Shown piece after piece: positions 1 to 10,491 of a DNA stretch of 64,000 nucleotides. Under the pieces are notes generated by a model. That model searched no databases, had not been told where the DNA came from, and saw nothing but the letters and a program-made list of their open reading frames with translations. A program made the translations under genes and the position numbers. How positions within the stretch are numbered: the first letter of the stretch is position 1; every line of letters begins with the position of its first letter. The DNA comes from Buxus sempervirens (lineage: Eukaryota; Streptophyta; Magnoliopsida; Buxales; Buxaceae). The DNA is taken from contig OX387183.1 of the NCBI GenBank assembly GCA_947561395.2, positions 12,389,402-12,453,401 on the forward strand. Reading direction: 5' to 3'.

Positions 1-1396
1 ACATTTACTTCCAAAAACACGAAAGTATTTGACAGTGGGCTTTTTACCATACCAAATTTCATAAGGAGTCTCAGTACTCCCAGGCCTCAAATACACCCTA
101 TTTATCACATGGCAAGCCGTGTTAATCGCTTCTCCCCAGAAATACATGGCCACACCCTTGGCATGTATCATAACTCTTGCCATCTCTTGAAGAACCCTGT
201 TTTTCCTCTCTACTACTCCATTTTGCTGTGGAGTAATAGGAGCAGAGAACTCACGATGAATTCCCTCTTCAAGACAAAAATTTTCAAGGATTGAGTTCTC
301 GAACTCTTTCCCATGGTCACTCCTCATCCTAACAACCTTAGGCTCTTTTTCATTAGAGAGTCTTCGACACAGAGACTTGATCAACTCACTTGCTTTAGAT
401 TTTTCTCTTAATAGCTCAACCCAAGTAAATCTGGAAAAGTCATCCACAATAACCAAAACGTACCTCCTACCACCAAGACTTTCAGTCCTAGAAAGACCCA
501 TAAGGTCCATATGCAACAATTCAAGAGGTTTGTGGGTTAAACACTCAGTGATCTTTTTGTGACTAGATCTAGTTTGCTTTCCCAATTGACATGGCCCACA
601 CACATTTGGTTCTACTTTGGCAAGCTTAGGAAGGTCTCTGACAAAATCATGCTTGGACAATTCATTCATGCTTTTAAAATTCAAGTGACCAAGCCTTTGA
701 TGCCACAATTCATGCATATCAACTTTGGAAGAGTTACACACAACATTAGAATTAGGAATCACACCATAACAGTTATCCAGAGTTCTTTCTCCTTGAAGCA
801 CACACAAACCATTTGCATCAAACACAGAACACATATCTTTAACAAATTTAACTTCCATGTTTGAGTCACACAATTGATTTATACTAATCAAGTTAGCTTT
901 TAAGCCATCAACAAATAGTACTTCACTCAAAGTAGGCATACTAGAAATTTCAATAACACCCTTACCTATAACAGGAGCTTTGCTTCCATCACCAAAAGTA
1001 ACAGTACTACAAGAATAATCTTCAAAAGATTTAAACAATGCTTTGTCACCGCACATGTGACGAGAGCAAGCACTATCAAGATACCACATGAGAATATTTC
1101 TAGCCTTCAAAGCAACATGAACTACATGGCAAGTCAATTCACTTCTTTTAACCCAAATTTGCTTAGGCTCAGTGGTTTTCTTGGTCATTGAAGCTAATTG
1201 TTGACTTAAGAGCTTTGTCTGATTTGAAAGTTCTTTCACTTGTTTAGACAAATTCTCTTGAGGTTTTCTAGGTGAGGATCTCCTAGAGTTTTGGTTCAAG
1301 TCCCAACAATTTGGTCTAATATGTCCAGAAATACCACAATAATGACAAGTAGGGATAAAATTCTGAGATTGGGAACTCTTGGTTGGAACACCCCTA
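1..1396 (-). pseudogene. Copia pol fragment: zinc knuckle, protease, integrase (partial)
   Basis: One frame is open on the minus strand from about 1396 to the window edge. It opens with a CX2CX4HX4C knuckle at about 1355-1314, then a spacer, then a retropepsin site read as DSACSRHM at about 1085. The family motif is DSG, so the residue after the catalytic Asp-Ser is Ala here. Integrase follows, with an HHCC zinc-binding region (ELWHQRLGH and CGPCQLGK), the catalytic Asp within MDLMG, the second Asp within SDHGKEFEN, and Glu within the ERKNR context near 215. The fragment ends in the WGEAINTACHVINR region typical of copia integrase. The frame is offset from gag by two frameshifts near 1480 and 1400. 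The homology is clear; function is unlikely. Confidence 0.85.
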
Positions 1397-1443
1397 GTTT
1401 TGACCAATTAGACTTTTGACCACGATTTCTACCTTGGTTTGTC

Positions 1444-2990
1444 TTACCCTTGGAAGGATTGGACCCATTCTTTCCTTTGGAATTTAACAACTTGGGTCTT
1501 AGAAGAAGATGGAGTATCATTGGAGACTTCCTTGTATCCTAAACCCCTTTTATCAGTTCTTAATTGACTCATCCCTAGCATATTGTCCAAATTTGCTGAA
1601 CCTGTAGAAAAATTCTGAAGTTGAGTTTTAGTTCTTTCAAGCTCTTCCTTAAGAGACTTATTCTCAGATTCTAGAGATTCAATCTTCAACTTGTGTTCAC
1701 CTAGACGAGAAGTAGACTCTTCAAATTTTGCTTGAACATCTTCTTTCTTGAGCTCTACATCATTTAGTCTTTTGAGATTGGACTTCAATTGTTTCTTTGC
1801 TTTCAAACACTCCCTAAACAATTTATCATAAACATCTTGAATACTTTCCTCATCATCATTAGACTCATCATGAGAACCAATAGCATTCTCACTTGGTGGA
1901 AAGTCTTCATAATTGCTAGAGTCACCACTCCCAACAATAGAGGTGAAAGCCATGTAATTTTGATTTTCCTCTGTTTTGGAGTTCTCACTATCCCTATTAG
2001 AAGCACTCTCATCAAAAAGAGTGGCATTCATGGCTTTCCCTTGAAGCTTCTTAAATGTGGGACACTCCGACTTAATGTGACCAAAACCCTGACACTCATG
2101 ACATCTGATTTGTTGGAGTTTTTGCAACCTAGAGTCCTTAGGATGTTTGGACTCTCTAGATTCAGATTTGATTCTTGACTTTTGATCTCTACCACTAGAA
2201 CTCCCCTTGGATTTATACCTCTCATTTTCACTCCTTGGTTTCCTCCTTCTAAACATTTTCCTAAAGTTCTTTACCAATAGGGCAATGTCTTCATCTCCCA
2301 TGGATTCCTCACTCGAATCATTATAAGCCTTTTCTTTACTAGATTTGAGAGCTATAGACTTATTTTTCTTAGTAGGAGGAAGAGTGAGTTCATAAGTTTG
2401 AATTGATCCTATGAGATCTTCAACCCTAATGCCATTAATATCCTTACTCTCTTCTATAGCAGTCACTTTGGGTCTATATTTTTTAGGAAGAGACCTAAGG
2501 ATTTTTCTAACCATTCTATTTGGAGGAATTCTTTCACCAAGATTAAAACTAGAGTTCACAATATCACTTAGTTTAGCATAGAAGGAATCAAAAGATTCAT
2601 CATCTCCCATTTTTAGTTCTTCAAACCTAGTGATAAGCATTTGTAATTTTGAATTTTTTACAAGGACAGTTCCCTCATGAGTGGTTTGGAAAATTTCCCA
2701 AATTTCTTTACTGGTTTGACAAATAGACACCCGTTTGAATTCATCAGCAGAGATTGCACTAAAAAGTGCATTAACACCTTTAGAGTTGTAGTTAACATGA
2801 ATTAACTCTTCTCTAGTATAGTTATCTGGATCTTTGGGTTTTGTCTCACCATCAATAATCACAGTTGGAGGATTCCATCATTTCTCAACACTTCCCCAAA
2901 CTTTTTCATCTATAGCCTTCAGATAGGCTCTCATTCTAACTTTCCAGTAGGCATAATTGCTGCCATCAAAGAAGGGTGGGGCAGTGGAGG
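1444..2990 (-). pseudogene. Copia gag polyprotein with zinc knuckle, broken
   Basis: The longest open piece, 2862-1444, encodes 472 residues of a Retrotran_gag/UBN2-type capsid domain (about residues 20-160). A basic serine/arginine-rich stretch follows, then a zinc knuckle CHECQGFGHIKSEC at residues 254-267, and a Glu/Lys-rich coiled-coil-like tail (about 350-420). The true N terminus lies upstream: the frame before 2880 reads FDGSNYAYWKVRM..., the usual start of this domain, but a TGA at 2880-2878 separates it from the rest. Downstream the frame is lost near 1480. Gag packages element RNA in cytoplasmic particles. I infer a dead copy. Confidence 0.85.
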
Positions 2991-3029
2991 ACTTGTCTAT
3001 GACTAACAGAGTCAAGGATCTGGTTACCC

Positions 3030-3041
3030 GCTCTGATACCA
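3030..3041 (-). other. Primer binding site (initiator Met tRNA)
   Basis: The minus strand reads TGGTATCAGAGC, the complement of the 3' end of plant initiator methionine tRNA and the standard primer site of Ty1/copia elements. It lies two bases inside the LTR boundary at 3044, which fixes the element's orientation and the LTR's inner edge. Confidence 0.9.
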
Positions 3042-3043
3042 AT

Positions 3044-4182
3044 TGAAAAACACAGTTTAGACTCTAAATCACCTAGAGGGGGGTGAATAGGTGAAACCGA
3101 TTGCGGAATAAAATTTCGATCAATTAAAAACAAGTTCTTAATTAATAGGCATGCACAAGTATGAGCACTTAACAATCCATCACACAAAATTGCAAAATAA
3201 AGAAGAGACAACACAAGCAATTTTGGTGACGAAGGAAAACTCTAAGAGAACTCTCAAAGGGAAAAACCCTCCGGGCGATAAGGTGCCACCTCTGAAAATC
3301 ACTATAAGAAAAAGACTTACAATAGTGGTTCAGACGACCAATACTGACTCTGACTCACAATGTAAATATCTGAAGAACTCTTCAGATTTGCATCCTTGCA
3401 ACGATCCAGAACTCTGAATATCTTCTTAGTGAAGTGCCAAACGAACTCGCTCAGCAACCGTAGGAACTCCCACAAGCAAACTCTCCAACCCGGAACTCCA
3501 AGGTAGAAAAGAAAGATTAAGAAAGGTTTTGATGGCTCAAAGAAGGAGAAGGAAGAGGAAGAAGATCTCTTGCTCTCACACACGTTTTTAGGGTTCTCTC
3601 AAACGTCTTAGGTAACCCTCACAATAACCTAAACACTCCTTATATAGATTAGGAGAAGGTAGAAGTGGAAAAGGAAACAAATCAGAAAAGATCGGACTTC
3701 TAAAACTGAAGTTTGTTAATGAACGTTCGAACGCTCAGCGAACGCGGCTCGAACGTTCAAGACAAAAACTCACTTTTCCTCTTCTCGTTCGAACGGCCAG
3801 AGAATGTGAGGCAAACGCTGCTCTCGGGTTTCTCTGTGGAACTCCATCGGTCGAACGGTCAACTAACGTTCAGCGAACGCTGCTCTCTGGTTTCTCTGTG
3901 TGTCACCGACGATGGAACGGTCAACGAACGTTCAGCCCACGCTGCTCTCGGGTTTCTCTGTATGTCACCAACGATCGAACGGTCAGCGAACGCTCAGCCC
4001 ACGCTGCTCTCGGGTTTCTCTGTGTGTCACCAACGGTCGAACGGTCAGCGAACGTTCAGCCCACGCTGCTCTCGGGTTTCTCTGTGTGTCACCAACGGTC
4101 GAACGTTCAGTGAACGTTAGTTGTAACTTTATCAATATTACTCCGATCAAAACCCCGTTTGAACCGCAATACCTATAACCTA
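3044..4182 (-). repeat. 5' LTR of the SIRE-like element (outer end missing or unclear)
   Basis: The inner end begins TGAAAAACAC in window orientation, next to the primer site. The region is non-coding, about 1.14 kb, and contains a 62-bp tandem array (3791-4125). No terminal CA is visible at the outer edge before the duplicated block starts at 4183. Either the LTR is truncated there or it ends a little inside the block; a CA occurs at 4200-4201. Confidence 0.7.
3791..4125. repeat. 62-bp minisatellite inside the LTR
   Basis: Five units start at 3791, 3853, 3915, 3977 and 4039, followed by a partial unit at 4101. The spacing is exactly 62 bp each time. Units share GAACGGTCAGCGAACG, then GCTGCTCTCGGG and TTTCTCTGTGTGTCACC, and differ at a few bases; the first unit is the most divergent. 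A degenerate GAACG-rich stretch precedes the array (about 3718-3760). The array has no stops in any plus frame, so it produces long apparent ORFs that I do not regard as genes. Confidence 0.93.
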
Positions 4183-6439
4183 TCCCAAATACTTTGACCA
4201 CATTTAAGAGACCTTTTTGACACGGAATAAAGCCAATACAAAATAATCCTTACAGATAGATGACTGAATAGGATCACATTCGTCAGTAAAGACTGTCATT
4301 ACTTGCACAATTATTTTCGTTGACTCTTTTGGCACATAAATATCCTGAAACACAATATATACCAGAAACTAGTTAGTATTAATTAACAACTCAATTCAAC
4401 AAATTCCCTCCAAAAATGTATATGCAAAAGCTTTAGCATTTAATTTTGTTCCAATTCAACTCCAAAATACAAATTTGCACCACACCGGTATGAAGACACC
4501 TCATACAACCCAAAAAAAAAAACCATTTTTGAAAGCATGAAATTCACCTCATGCTTCAAGCAACAAACTAATGTTGATGACATAAGATTGATCCTAAGAA
4601 AATCACAAAGCCAGCTGACCAACATCAGCTTAGAAAACTTATCCAACTTCAGCTTATTTTTTTTAGTTCTCTGTTCAATAATTGTAGTAGACTAGTAGGA
4701 ATAAAATAGTCATTGAGCTTCTGCGTCTTTCATACATACTCTACTTTCCTTTTCCCAGGGCTTCCCCTTTCTGTAATATTTGAAGATTATAATCTTAGTG
4801 CAAATGCAGCTTCAGTTCAAAAATCTAGAATCAGAAGAATAACTGAAGATTTATGATGGATTTGGGCTTGTCCAAACCATCAAAGAGATGTAAAAGTCAA
4901 ACACAAACGTAAATAGAGAAATGTCTGCAACCTTCCATATTATAGACACAACGGAAGGGATTCCCTTTGAAAACTTTGCACCTCAACTTCAATTTAACCA
5001 TCTGCATATCCTGAAACAAGAACTTCAACCATGACAATACCTCGCTCCAATTGTCGGCAGACAACCCCTTCTCGTTTTGTTTTTCTCTTTTTGTCCTCTA
5101 TCTTATCTAGTAAATTCAATATTCTAGTCATGCCCAACATATTAGGTTGACAATTGGGACATGCAACACACAAAACATCATGAAATGTAAAAAGGTAGTT
5201 TATTTTATTGTAGAAATGTAATCCTCTGCATTCAAAGAAGCAACATGCATAAAATTGCTAGCTAAAGCATAAATAGAGGAACAAGTCCAATATCACACAT
5301 CAAGTGAGGCATGCACCGTGACGCATCACCGAGACAACCAAAGGGCCGGCAATAGTCAATTTCCTTCTGGAGGGAAGTTTCAAGTTCAAAAGGAGAATTA
5401 GAGGGGGAGGTTTGTAGCCCAAATTAACCCCTTGTAACAAAGCAAAGGCTTGTCTCTTATGAGACAAAATTTTGCCAAAAATCCTATGGTTACAATTTGA
5501 AATTGAGGTGAATCGTGTACGAGCAGTTTGGTGTCTCAGCCCATTGGTCAGACAACGAATACACCGCTTATCAGATTTGTATTAGCCACCTATCCCAGAG
5601 TGGAATAGGACGATTTTGCATGTGACTTGAAACCCACAATTCACACCTTTCATAAGGAGGAAGAAATGCTCTAAAGCAAATGCCCATTGGAACTTGCTCT
5701 ATAACCTCATAAACCCTTGGTGAAATTTGCATCCGGTGAAATACCGGGCAGAGCTAGCCTCCTAAAATGCCGCAAGTCTCAAAGCTTTAAGATATCATAA
5801 AGATCCACCTCCGTTCCCATAATACACAATTTTCATGATCAATATCAATAATTTGTTGTTTCAATAAATCTGAACAAACTATCCTCTCAACATTGAAATA
5901 AGCATTTAAAACACTAAACAAGAACAGAGAAGTAATTGCAAGGGTAATGTCCGCATCTTCAGAGAGGGAAAAAAAAAAGAATAAGAAAACAAAAAGGAGG
6001 AAAATCTTCTTTTTATTCCCTCACCAGGAAGGAAAAGGAAAATTTCAATGTTTCATCATAAATAAAAATATAAAAAATAGGACTTGGTATCAGAGAAGTA
6101 AGTTTGGAAGCCGGGAGCTTAACTCTTTTCTTGCATTCTATTTGAGCAGGCAAGCAGAAAAGGAGATCAGTGTGGTCAGAATGGGTTTGAACCTAAGACT
6201 TGGTATAAGCATCCATAACTTCACCAACATAGCAAGCTTACAGAAATTGCCTAAAAATCACCTAACAGAAATAATTTGTAACTGTCGAAACAAACAATTC
6301 TAATATAAGGGTATTCAACAGGCTATTAGACTGCAGCAAGAATAACTATTTATAGTAGAAATTGCACAAGGAAAACAGTCCTAAAAGAAAAACCACACAT
6401 AATTCGCAAAAGGAAACATGACAATTAAGTAAACTCGAA
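4183..6439. other. Non-coding stretch, nothing recognised
   Basis: AT-rich DNA with only short open frames that resemble no family I know. It could hold introns or downstream exons of the hypothetical minus-strand gene at 6440-6850, but I see no convincing exon. It is duplicated at 49877-52133. Confidence 0.5.
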
Positions 6440-6850
6440 CTAGAGTGCAGAAACCTTAGAAGAAACAGATCGATTTCGGTGCCCAAAAAGACGAGGCGCT
6501 GCAGAAACTGCAGGAAAGTCAGCCACAGAACAAATTCTCCTCCTGTCCGAGTTGTTTCGATTCAGAGGCCAACCCAATTGAACAGTGCTCGAAGCAGATG
6601 GAAAGGGTGACAACAAGGAAGAAAAGACGTAGAGTGAAGGAGAGGAGACACGTAGAACATCTGCCATCGGATACAAGAACAGAGCTCCCGTGCCACTCAA
6701 TATCTCCTCTCCTCCATCAACACGAAAGCTAACTAAACGCCATGAAATCCTACTTCGAACTCCATCCGAGACTACTTTCGTCCGTGCTTCGGCTCTGGGC
6801 TTGACGATCGTGTAAGAAAAGCCTTCCACACATTTTGAGAGGATTTGCAT
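6440..6850 (-). CDS. Hypothetical protein or first exon, 136 codons, copy A
   Basis: An open frame of 136 codons on the minus strand, GC-richer than its surroundings, starting MQILSKCVEGF. I recognise no domain. Residues 75-95 are Ser/Leu-rich and residues 97-136 Arg/Ser-rich, with no clear membrane segment or organelle signal. Near its end the sequence TCTAAG followed by GTTTCTG could be a splice donor, so it may be a first exon with further exons to the left. Just upstream of the ATG is an E2F-like TTTCCCGC site, which supports a real promoter. A hAT MITE sits 60 bp further upstream. The stop may be intronic. An identical copy is at 52134-52544. Coding status is uncertain. Confidence 0.35.
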   Translation of the reverse strand: MQILSKCVEGFSYTIVKPRAEARTKVVSDGVRSRISWRLVSFRVDGGEEILSGTGALFLYPMADVLRVSSPSLYVFSSLLSPFPSASSTVQLGWPLNRNNSDRRRICSVADFPAVSAAPRLFGHRNRSVSSKVSAL

Positions 6851-6856
6851 TTTTTA

Positions 6857-6867
6857 TTTCCCGCCAA
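6857..6867 (-). promoter_or_regulatory. E2F-like site upstream of the 136-codon ORF
   Basis: The window reads TTTCCCGCCAA (TTGGCGGGAAA on the minus strand), a match to the plant E2F consensus TTTSSCGC, seven bases before the ATG at 6850. E2F sites sit near the start of cell-cycle and DNA-replication genes. Function here is inference from the motif alone. Copy B has it at 52551-52561. Confidence 0.4.
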
Positions 6868-6912
6868 CGAAGATAACGAGGAAAATGAAAGATTTTGGAC
6901 CGCGGCTCCAAT

Positions 6913-7463
6913 TAGGGCTGGCAACGGGTCGAATACGGTACAGATCTGTCATGATCCGAATCCGAACCGAAAATAAAAATCCGATATCCGAATTCGATCT
7001 GAAATCCGACGGATCTTTTATATGTGAATCCGAATTCGAAACCGAATTTATTTAATGTATCCGAATTCGAAATTCGACCGAATAAATAACCGAAATCCGA
7101 ATTCGATCCGAATTAGATCCGATTTGAACTTAAAATTCAAAAGGTAAGTTTAACTATTAAAGCAAATTTTAATTATCAAAACTAATGAGTCATATAAATA
7201 TTAAAGCAAGATATGAATAAGGATAGTTCAATCATGGTTTATACAAAGTTTACCAATGATTTAATGAAAAGTATATGTTGATTTCGGTTCGGATCTTTTT
7301 CGGATCGGATATGGACAAATTCGGATTCGGATCCGAATTCGGTCGGATCCGAAATCCGAAATCCGTATTCGAACCGCGGATCTATATTTTCGGATCGGAT
7401 TCGGGATTTTCGGATCGAATTCAGGTCAGATTCGGATATATATCCGACCCATTGTCAGCCCTA
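6913..7463. mobile_element. Non-autonomous hAT element with 8-bp TSD, copy A
   Basis: Termini read TAGGGCTGGCAA on the left and TTGTCAGCCCTA on the right, imperfect inverted repeats. The element is flanked by perfect 8-bp direct repeats GCTCCAAT (6905-6912 and 7464-7471), the hAT target-site signature. The interior is full of subterminal ATCCGAA/TTCGGAT motifs in both orientations and has no transposase. Length is 551 bp. A relative of 666 bp lies at 44248-44913, and the duplicate is at 52607-53157. Confidence 0.93.
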
Positions 7464-7612
7464 GCTCCAATCGACAAAATGGTTCGAATGCGGCTCAAAA
7501 ATATGAACTCGGCTAAAAACAATGATTGAAAGAGGAGAGAGAGGGAGGTGGGACGCGTGTCGTCCACCGGTCTTTCGCAAGACCGTTGGCCGTAGAAGAA
7601 AATGGTTCTCCG

Positions 7613-8205
7613 AGGTTATCCTCACATGGCGACTTTTGAATACATTTTTAGGAAATTTAAATTTTAGTGGTATTTTATCAAACTATTTAAGATTTAGTCG
7701 GTAAAGTTTTGAGTTTTAACTTTTAGTACACTTTATCAAAATAATTAATTTTTAGTATCATTTCACTATTATAAATCAACTATTCCAAAAATGCCCTTAC
7801 ATCACTTATCCAAATAACTTGTACAAGTCACTTTATTGACTTGTACAAGTTAATTTATTGGCTTGTACAAGTCATTTTATTACTTGTACAAGTCAATTTA
7901 TTGTTTGTACAAGTCTCGGAAGTAAATTGTATAAGGGTATTTTTGAAAGAATTTATTCAGTAAAATGATATTAAAAATTAATTATTTTGATAAAGGTGTG
8001 GTAAAAGTTAAAACTCAAAACTTTGCATGCGACTAAATCTTAAATAGTTTGATAAAGTACCACTAAAAATTAAATTTCCCTACATTTTTTTGGTAATCAG
8101 TTCTCAAAAAAATGCTTATTCCAATGGGGCAGGTTGTCCTCACATGGCGACTTTTGGATACATTTTCTTGGGAATCAGTTCCCGAGAAAATGCTTATTCC
8201 AATGG
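7613..8205 (+). repeat. 78-bp tandem duplication split by a MITE
   Basis: A unit running from AGGTTRTCCTCACATGGCGAC to ATGCTTATTCCAATGGGG occurs twice. The first copy is 7613-7649 plus 8081-8130 and is interrupted by a MITE; the second, 8131-8205, is uninterrupted. The uninterrupted copy serves as an empty-site reference for the insertion. Confidence 0.85.
7650..8080. mobile_element. Mutator-type MITE with 9-bp TSD and palindrome array, copy A
   Basis: Long terminal inverted repeats of about 80 bp (left AGGAAATTTAAATTTTAGTGG, right CCACTAAAAATTAAATTTCC) flank a short AT-rich centre. The direct repeat TACATTTTT occurs at 7641-7649 and 8081-8089, nine bases as for Mutator-like elements. The uninterrupted paralogous site at 8131-8205 confirms the insertion. 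The centre has five copies of the palindrome ACTTGTACAAGT or close variants, at 7817, 7839, 7861, 7882 and 7903, spaced 21-22 bp. There is no coding capacity. A diverged relative lies at 34689-35117 and the duplicate at 53344-53774. Confidence 0.85.
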
Positions 8206-8623
8206 GGACATCCTTTGGTCCGTTTTCGGATTTTATACCCTGTACCCAAGGTTTACAGTTTCGGCGTGCCGCCGAAATTTCGAATTTTGGCCCCCGGCGA
8301 TGCGTTTCGCCGAGGGAAATCACCAGGGTAGTTTCCTGGCAATTCTAAACGAAAAGTCATCAATGTTTCAACGAAATTTTCTTTTTTACAGTTTAAATCG
8401 CTTATACGTTTGGACGAATTTGCTCTATCTGGATTGAAACTCAAAATGATAGTATTTAAGAAGGATTGAATCAAATGAACCTGGCTGCAAACCGTTTTCT
8501 GATTGCTGCTTTCAACTTAATCTTCCTCGATCACACAATTGAAGAAGACAGAAGTTCTTCCGACAAGCCTTCCGATTATGACATTCTATTAGATAAGCCA
8601 ATCTTCACTAGAAAACAAAGACA

Positions 8624-9210
<587 letters not shown>

Positions 9211-9255
9211 GCCTATCTTGGTTTAATAAGGGGAAAAAAATTTTCTGGCAAAATT

Positions 9256-9323
9256 TCAGCGGCACACCTCGGCGTGCCGCCGAAATTTCTCTCAATTCAC
9301 CGGAAAATCATTTTCCGGTGAAT
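9256..9323. repeat. Cluster of strong inverted repeats upstream of psi-CNL
   Basis: Two hairpin-forming palindromes lie close together. The first pairs AAATTTCAGCGGCAC with GTGCCGCCGAAATTT, with one unpaired base. The second is perfect: ATTCACCGGAAAA (9295-9307), a TCA loop, then TTTTCCGGTGAAT (9311-9323). A related GGCGTGCCGCCGAAATTTCG stretch occurs near 8256-8283. They may be transposon ends or cruciform-forming DNA; no element boundary is clear. Confidence 0.7.
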
Positions 9324-9925
9324 CGTCGACATTTCGCCGGCGTGCCGACGAAATGCCGTTCGGTGCCCTGGGCAACACGCCCAACGCCCAGGTGCACCGA
9401 AATTCAAAACCTTGTCTGTATCACATGCAAGTCTTGCCGACCACGTTATATTATATAATATATTATTTTTTCTTGGTTATCTGAAAGCTGTTTATCTTCT
9501 AAATTTGTCTAGCGTCGTTCCGGAGACGGAATCTTGTGCGATGTTTACCTCGGGTGGTCCCTGGCGGTGCTGTTATATTATCGTTACTATTATTTTTTTC
9601 ATGTGGACCCACTTAAAAATTTACAATAGCGAAAAGGCACCGACCATAAGATTATATCAACAAGAGGGTTGTAATCGTAATTTTATTAATCACCGACACG
9701 TGACATGTGAGTCTTCCATTAACGTTACGTCCAACGTGGCCCCCCACAATGCTGTATTGCCCTGGGGTCACTGAGGTTGCCGTTTTCATCACTTTCACCA
9801 GTTACGATTCGAGTTTGCTACAGTTTTTGAAGCTCTCAAGTCTCAACTCGCTTGCGAATATCTCTCTGCTCTCTTGGCTATTTTGATTCACTGATTACGT
9901 TTTCTTTGCAAAGAAAGAAAGGAAC

Positions 9926-10261
9926 ATGACTTATGGTGAGGGTGTTGTGGGCGCATCTCTTCAAATGTTGTTCGATAACTTGAACTCTCCTAAACTTGTG
10001 AATTTTGCAAGCCAATGTGGGGTCGAATCCGACCTAATCAAAGGGATGGAGGAGCTGTTTTCAAAACTTCTGCCTGTGATTAGCGATGCAGAAGCAAACC
10101 AATTCAAAAGCGATCCGGTGAGGAAGTGGTTAGCAGAGCTCAGCCACGTCGTCTACGATGTCGAGGACGTCTTGGACCTGTTTCAAACCGAGTCACTGCG
10201 CTTCAAACTAAAGCAATCAGACTCTCCATCCCATACTGATTGCACTTCTATTAGAAACCCA
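9926..10261 (+). pseudogene. psi-CNL N-terminal coiled-coil (Rx-type) segment
   Basis: The segment runs from MTYGEGVVGASLQ through SQCGVESDL, PVISDAEANQ, VRKWLAELSHVVYDVEDVLDLF and on to SIRNP. The EDVLD motif (a form of EDVID) marks an Rx-type CC domain, which contacts NB-ARC in CNL proteins. The start is supported by alignment with the intact gene, where TTTGCAAA...AGAAGGAAATATG precedes the same ATG. The coding sequence stops where the copia LTR begins at 10262, and the next in-frame stop is inside the LTR. Reads identically at 55610-55945. Confidence 0.9.
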
Positions 10262-10484
10262 TGTTGACAGAATAGAAAACAGAGGAGAGTTTAGGAGGAA
10301 GAGAGAGAGAAATCTGGGACTGAATCTGTAAGAAAAAATATTATTCATCGTATCTTGTTTTGTACATACAGCTGTGTATTTATACACAAAATACAACTGT
10401 ACTAACCAACTTCATAACAATATTTGGTTAATCTGACAAATACAATTTCATCAACAATTATAACAGCAAAACTTATCTTTAACA
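10262..10484 (-). repeat. 3' LTR of the truncated copia element
   Basis: 223 bp bounded in window orientation by TGTTGACA and TTTAACA, the TG...CA ends of an LTR, next to the polypurine tract at 10485-10496. In copy B it lies at 55946-56168. Confidence 0.85.
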
Positions 10485-10491
10485 CTCCCCC

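Larger units (their letters stand above)
1..4182 (-). mobile_element. Decayed Ty1/copia retrotransposon, SIRE/Maximus-like, 5' part
   Basis: Read on the minus strand the order is LTR (3044-4182), primer binding site (3030-3041), gag (about 2990-1444), second zinc knuckle, protease and integrase core running off the left window edge. That order is Ty1/copia. The gag with two zinc knuckles, the wording of the protease and integrase, and an LTR end with a run of G (3075-3080) resemble the SIRE/Maximus lineage; the lineage is inference. Reverse transcriptase, RNase H and the 3' LTR must lie left of the window. The reading frame is broken by a nonsense codon and two frameshifts, so this copy is not autonomous. 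The right end stops at 4182 without the CA dinucleotide an intact LTR would show, exactly where the duplicated block begins. Confidence 0.88.

Noticed and set aside
3791..4125. CRISPR-like regular repeats
   Set aside because: Units are contiguous with no unique spacers, in a plant LTR.
3713..4178. Three overlapping long open frames encoding a repeat protein
   Set aside because: They arise from a stop-free 62-bp repeat inside an LTR and read the same cycle in every frame; no start context or family.
5947..6303. 118-codon frame starting in a Lys-rich run
   Set aside because: No family resemblance; composition matches its AT-rich surroundings; A-run at its start.
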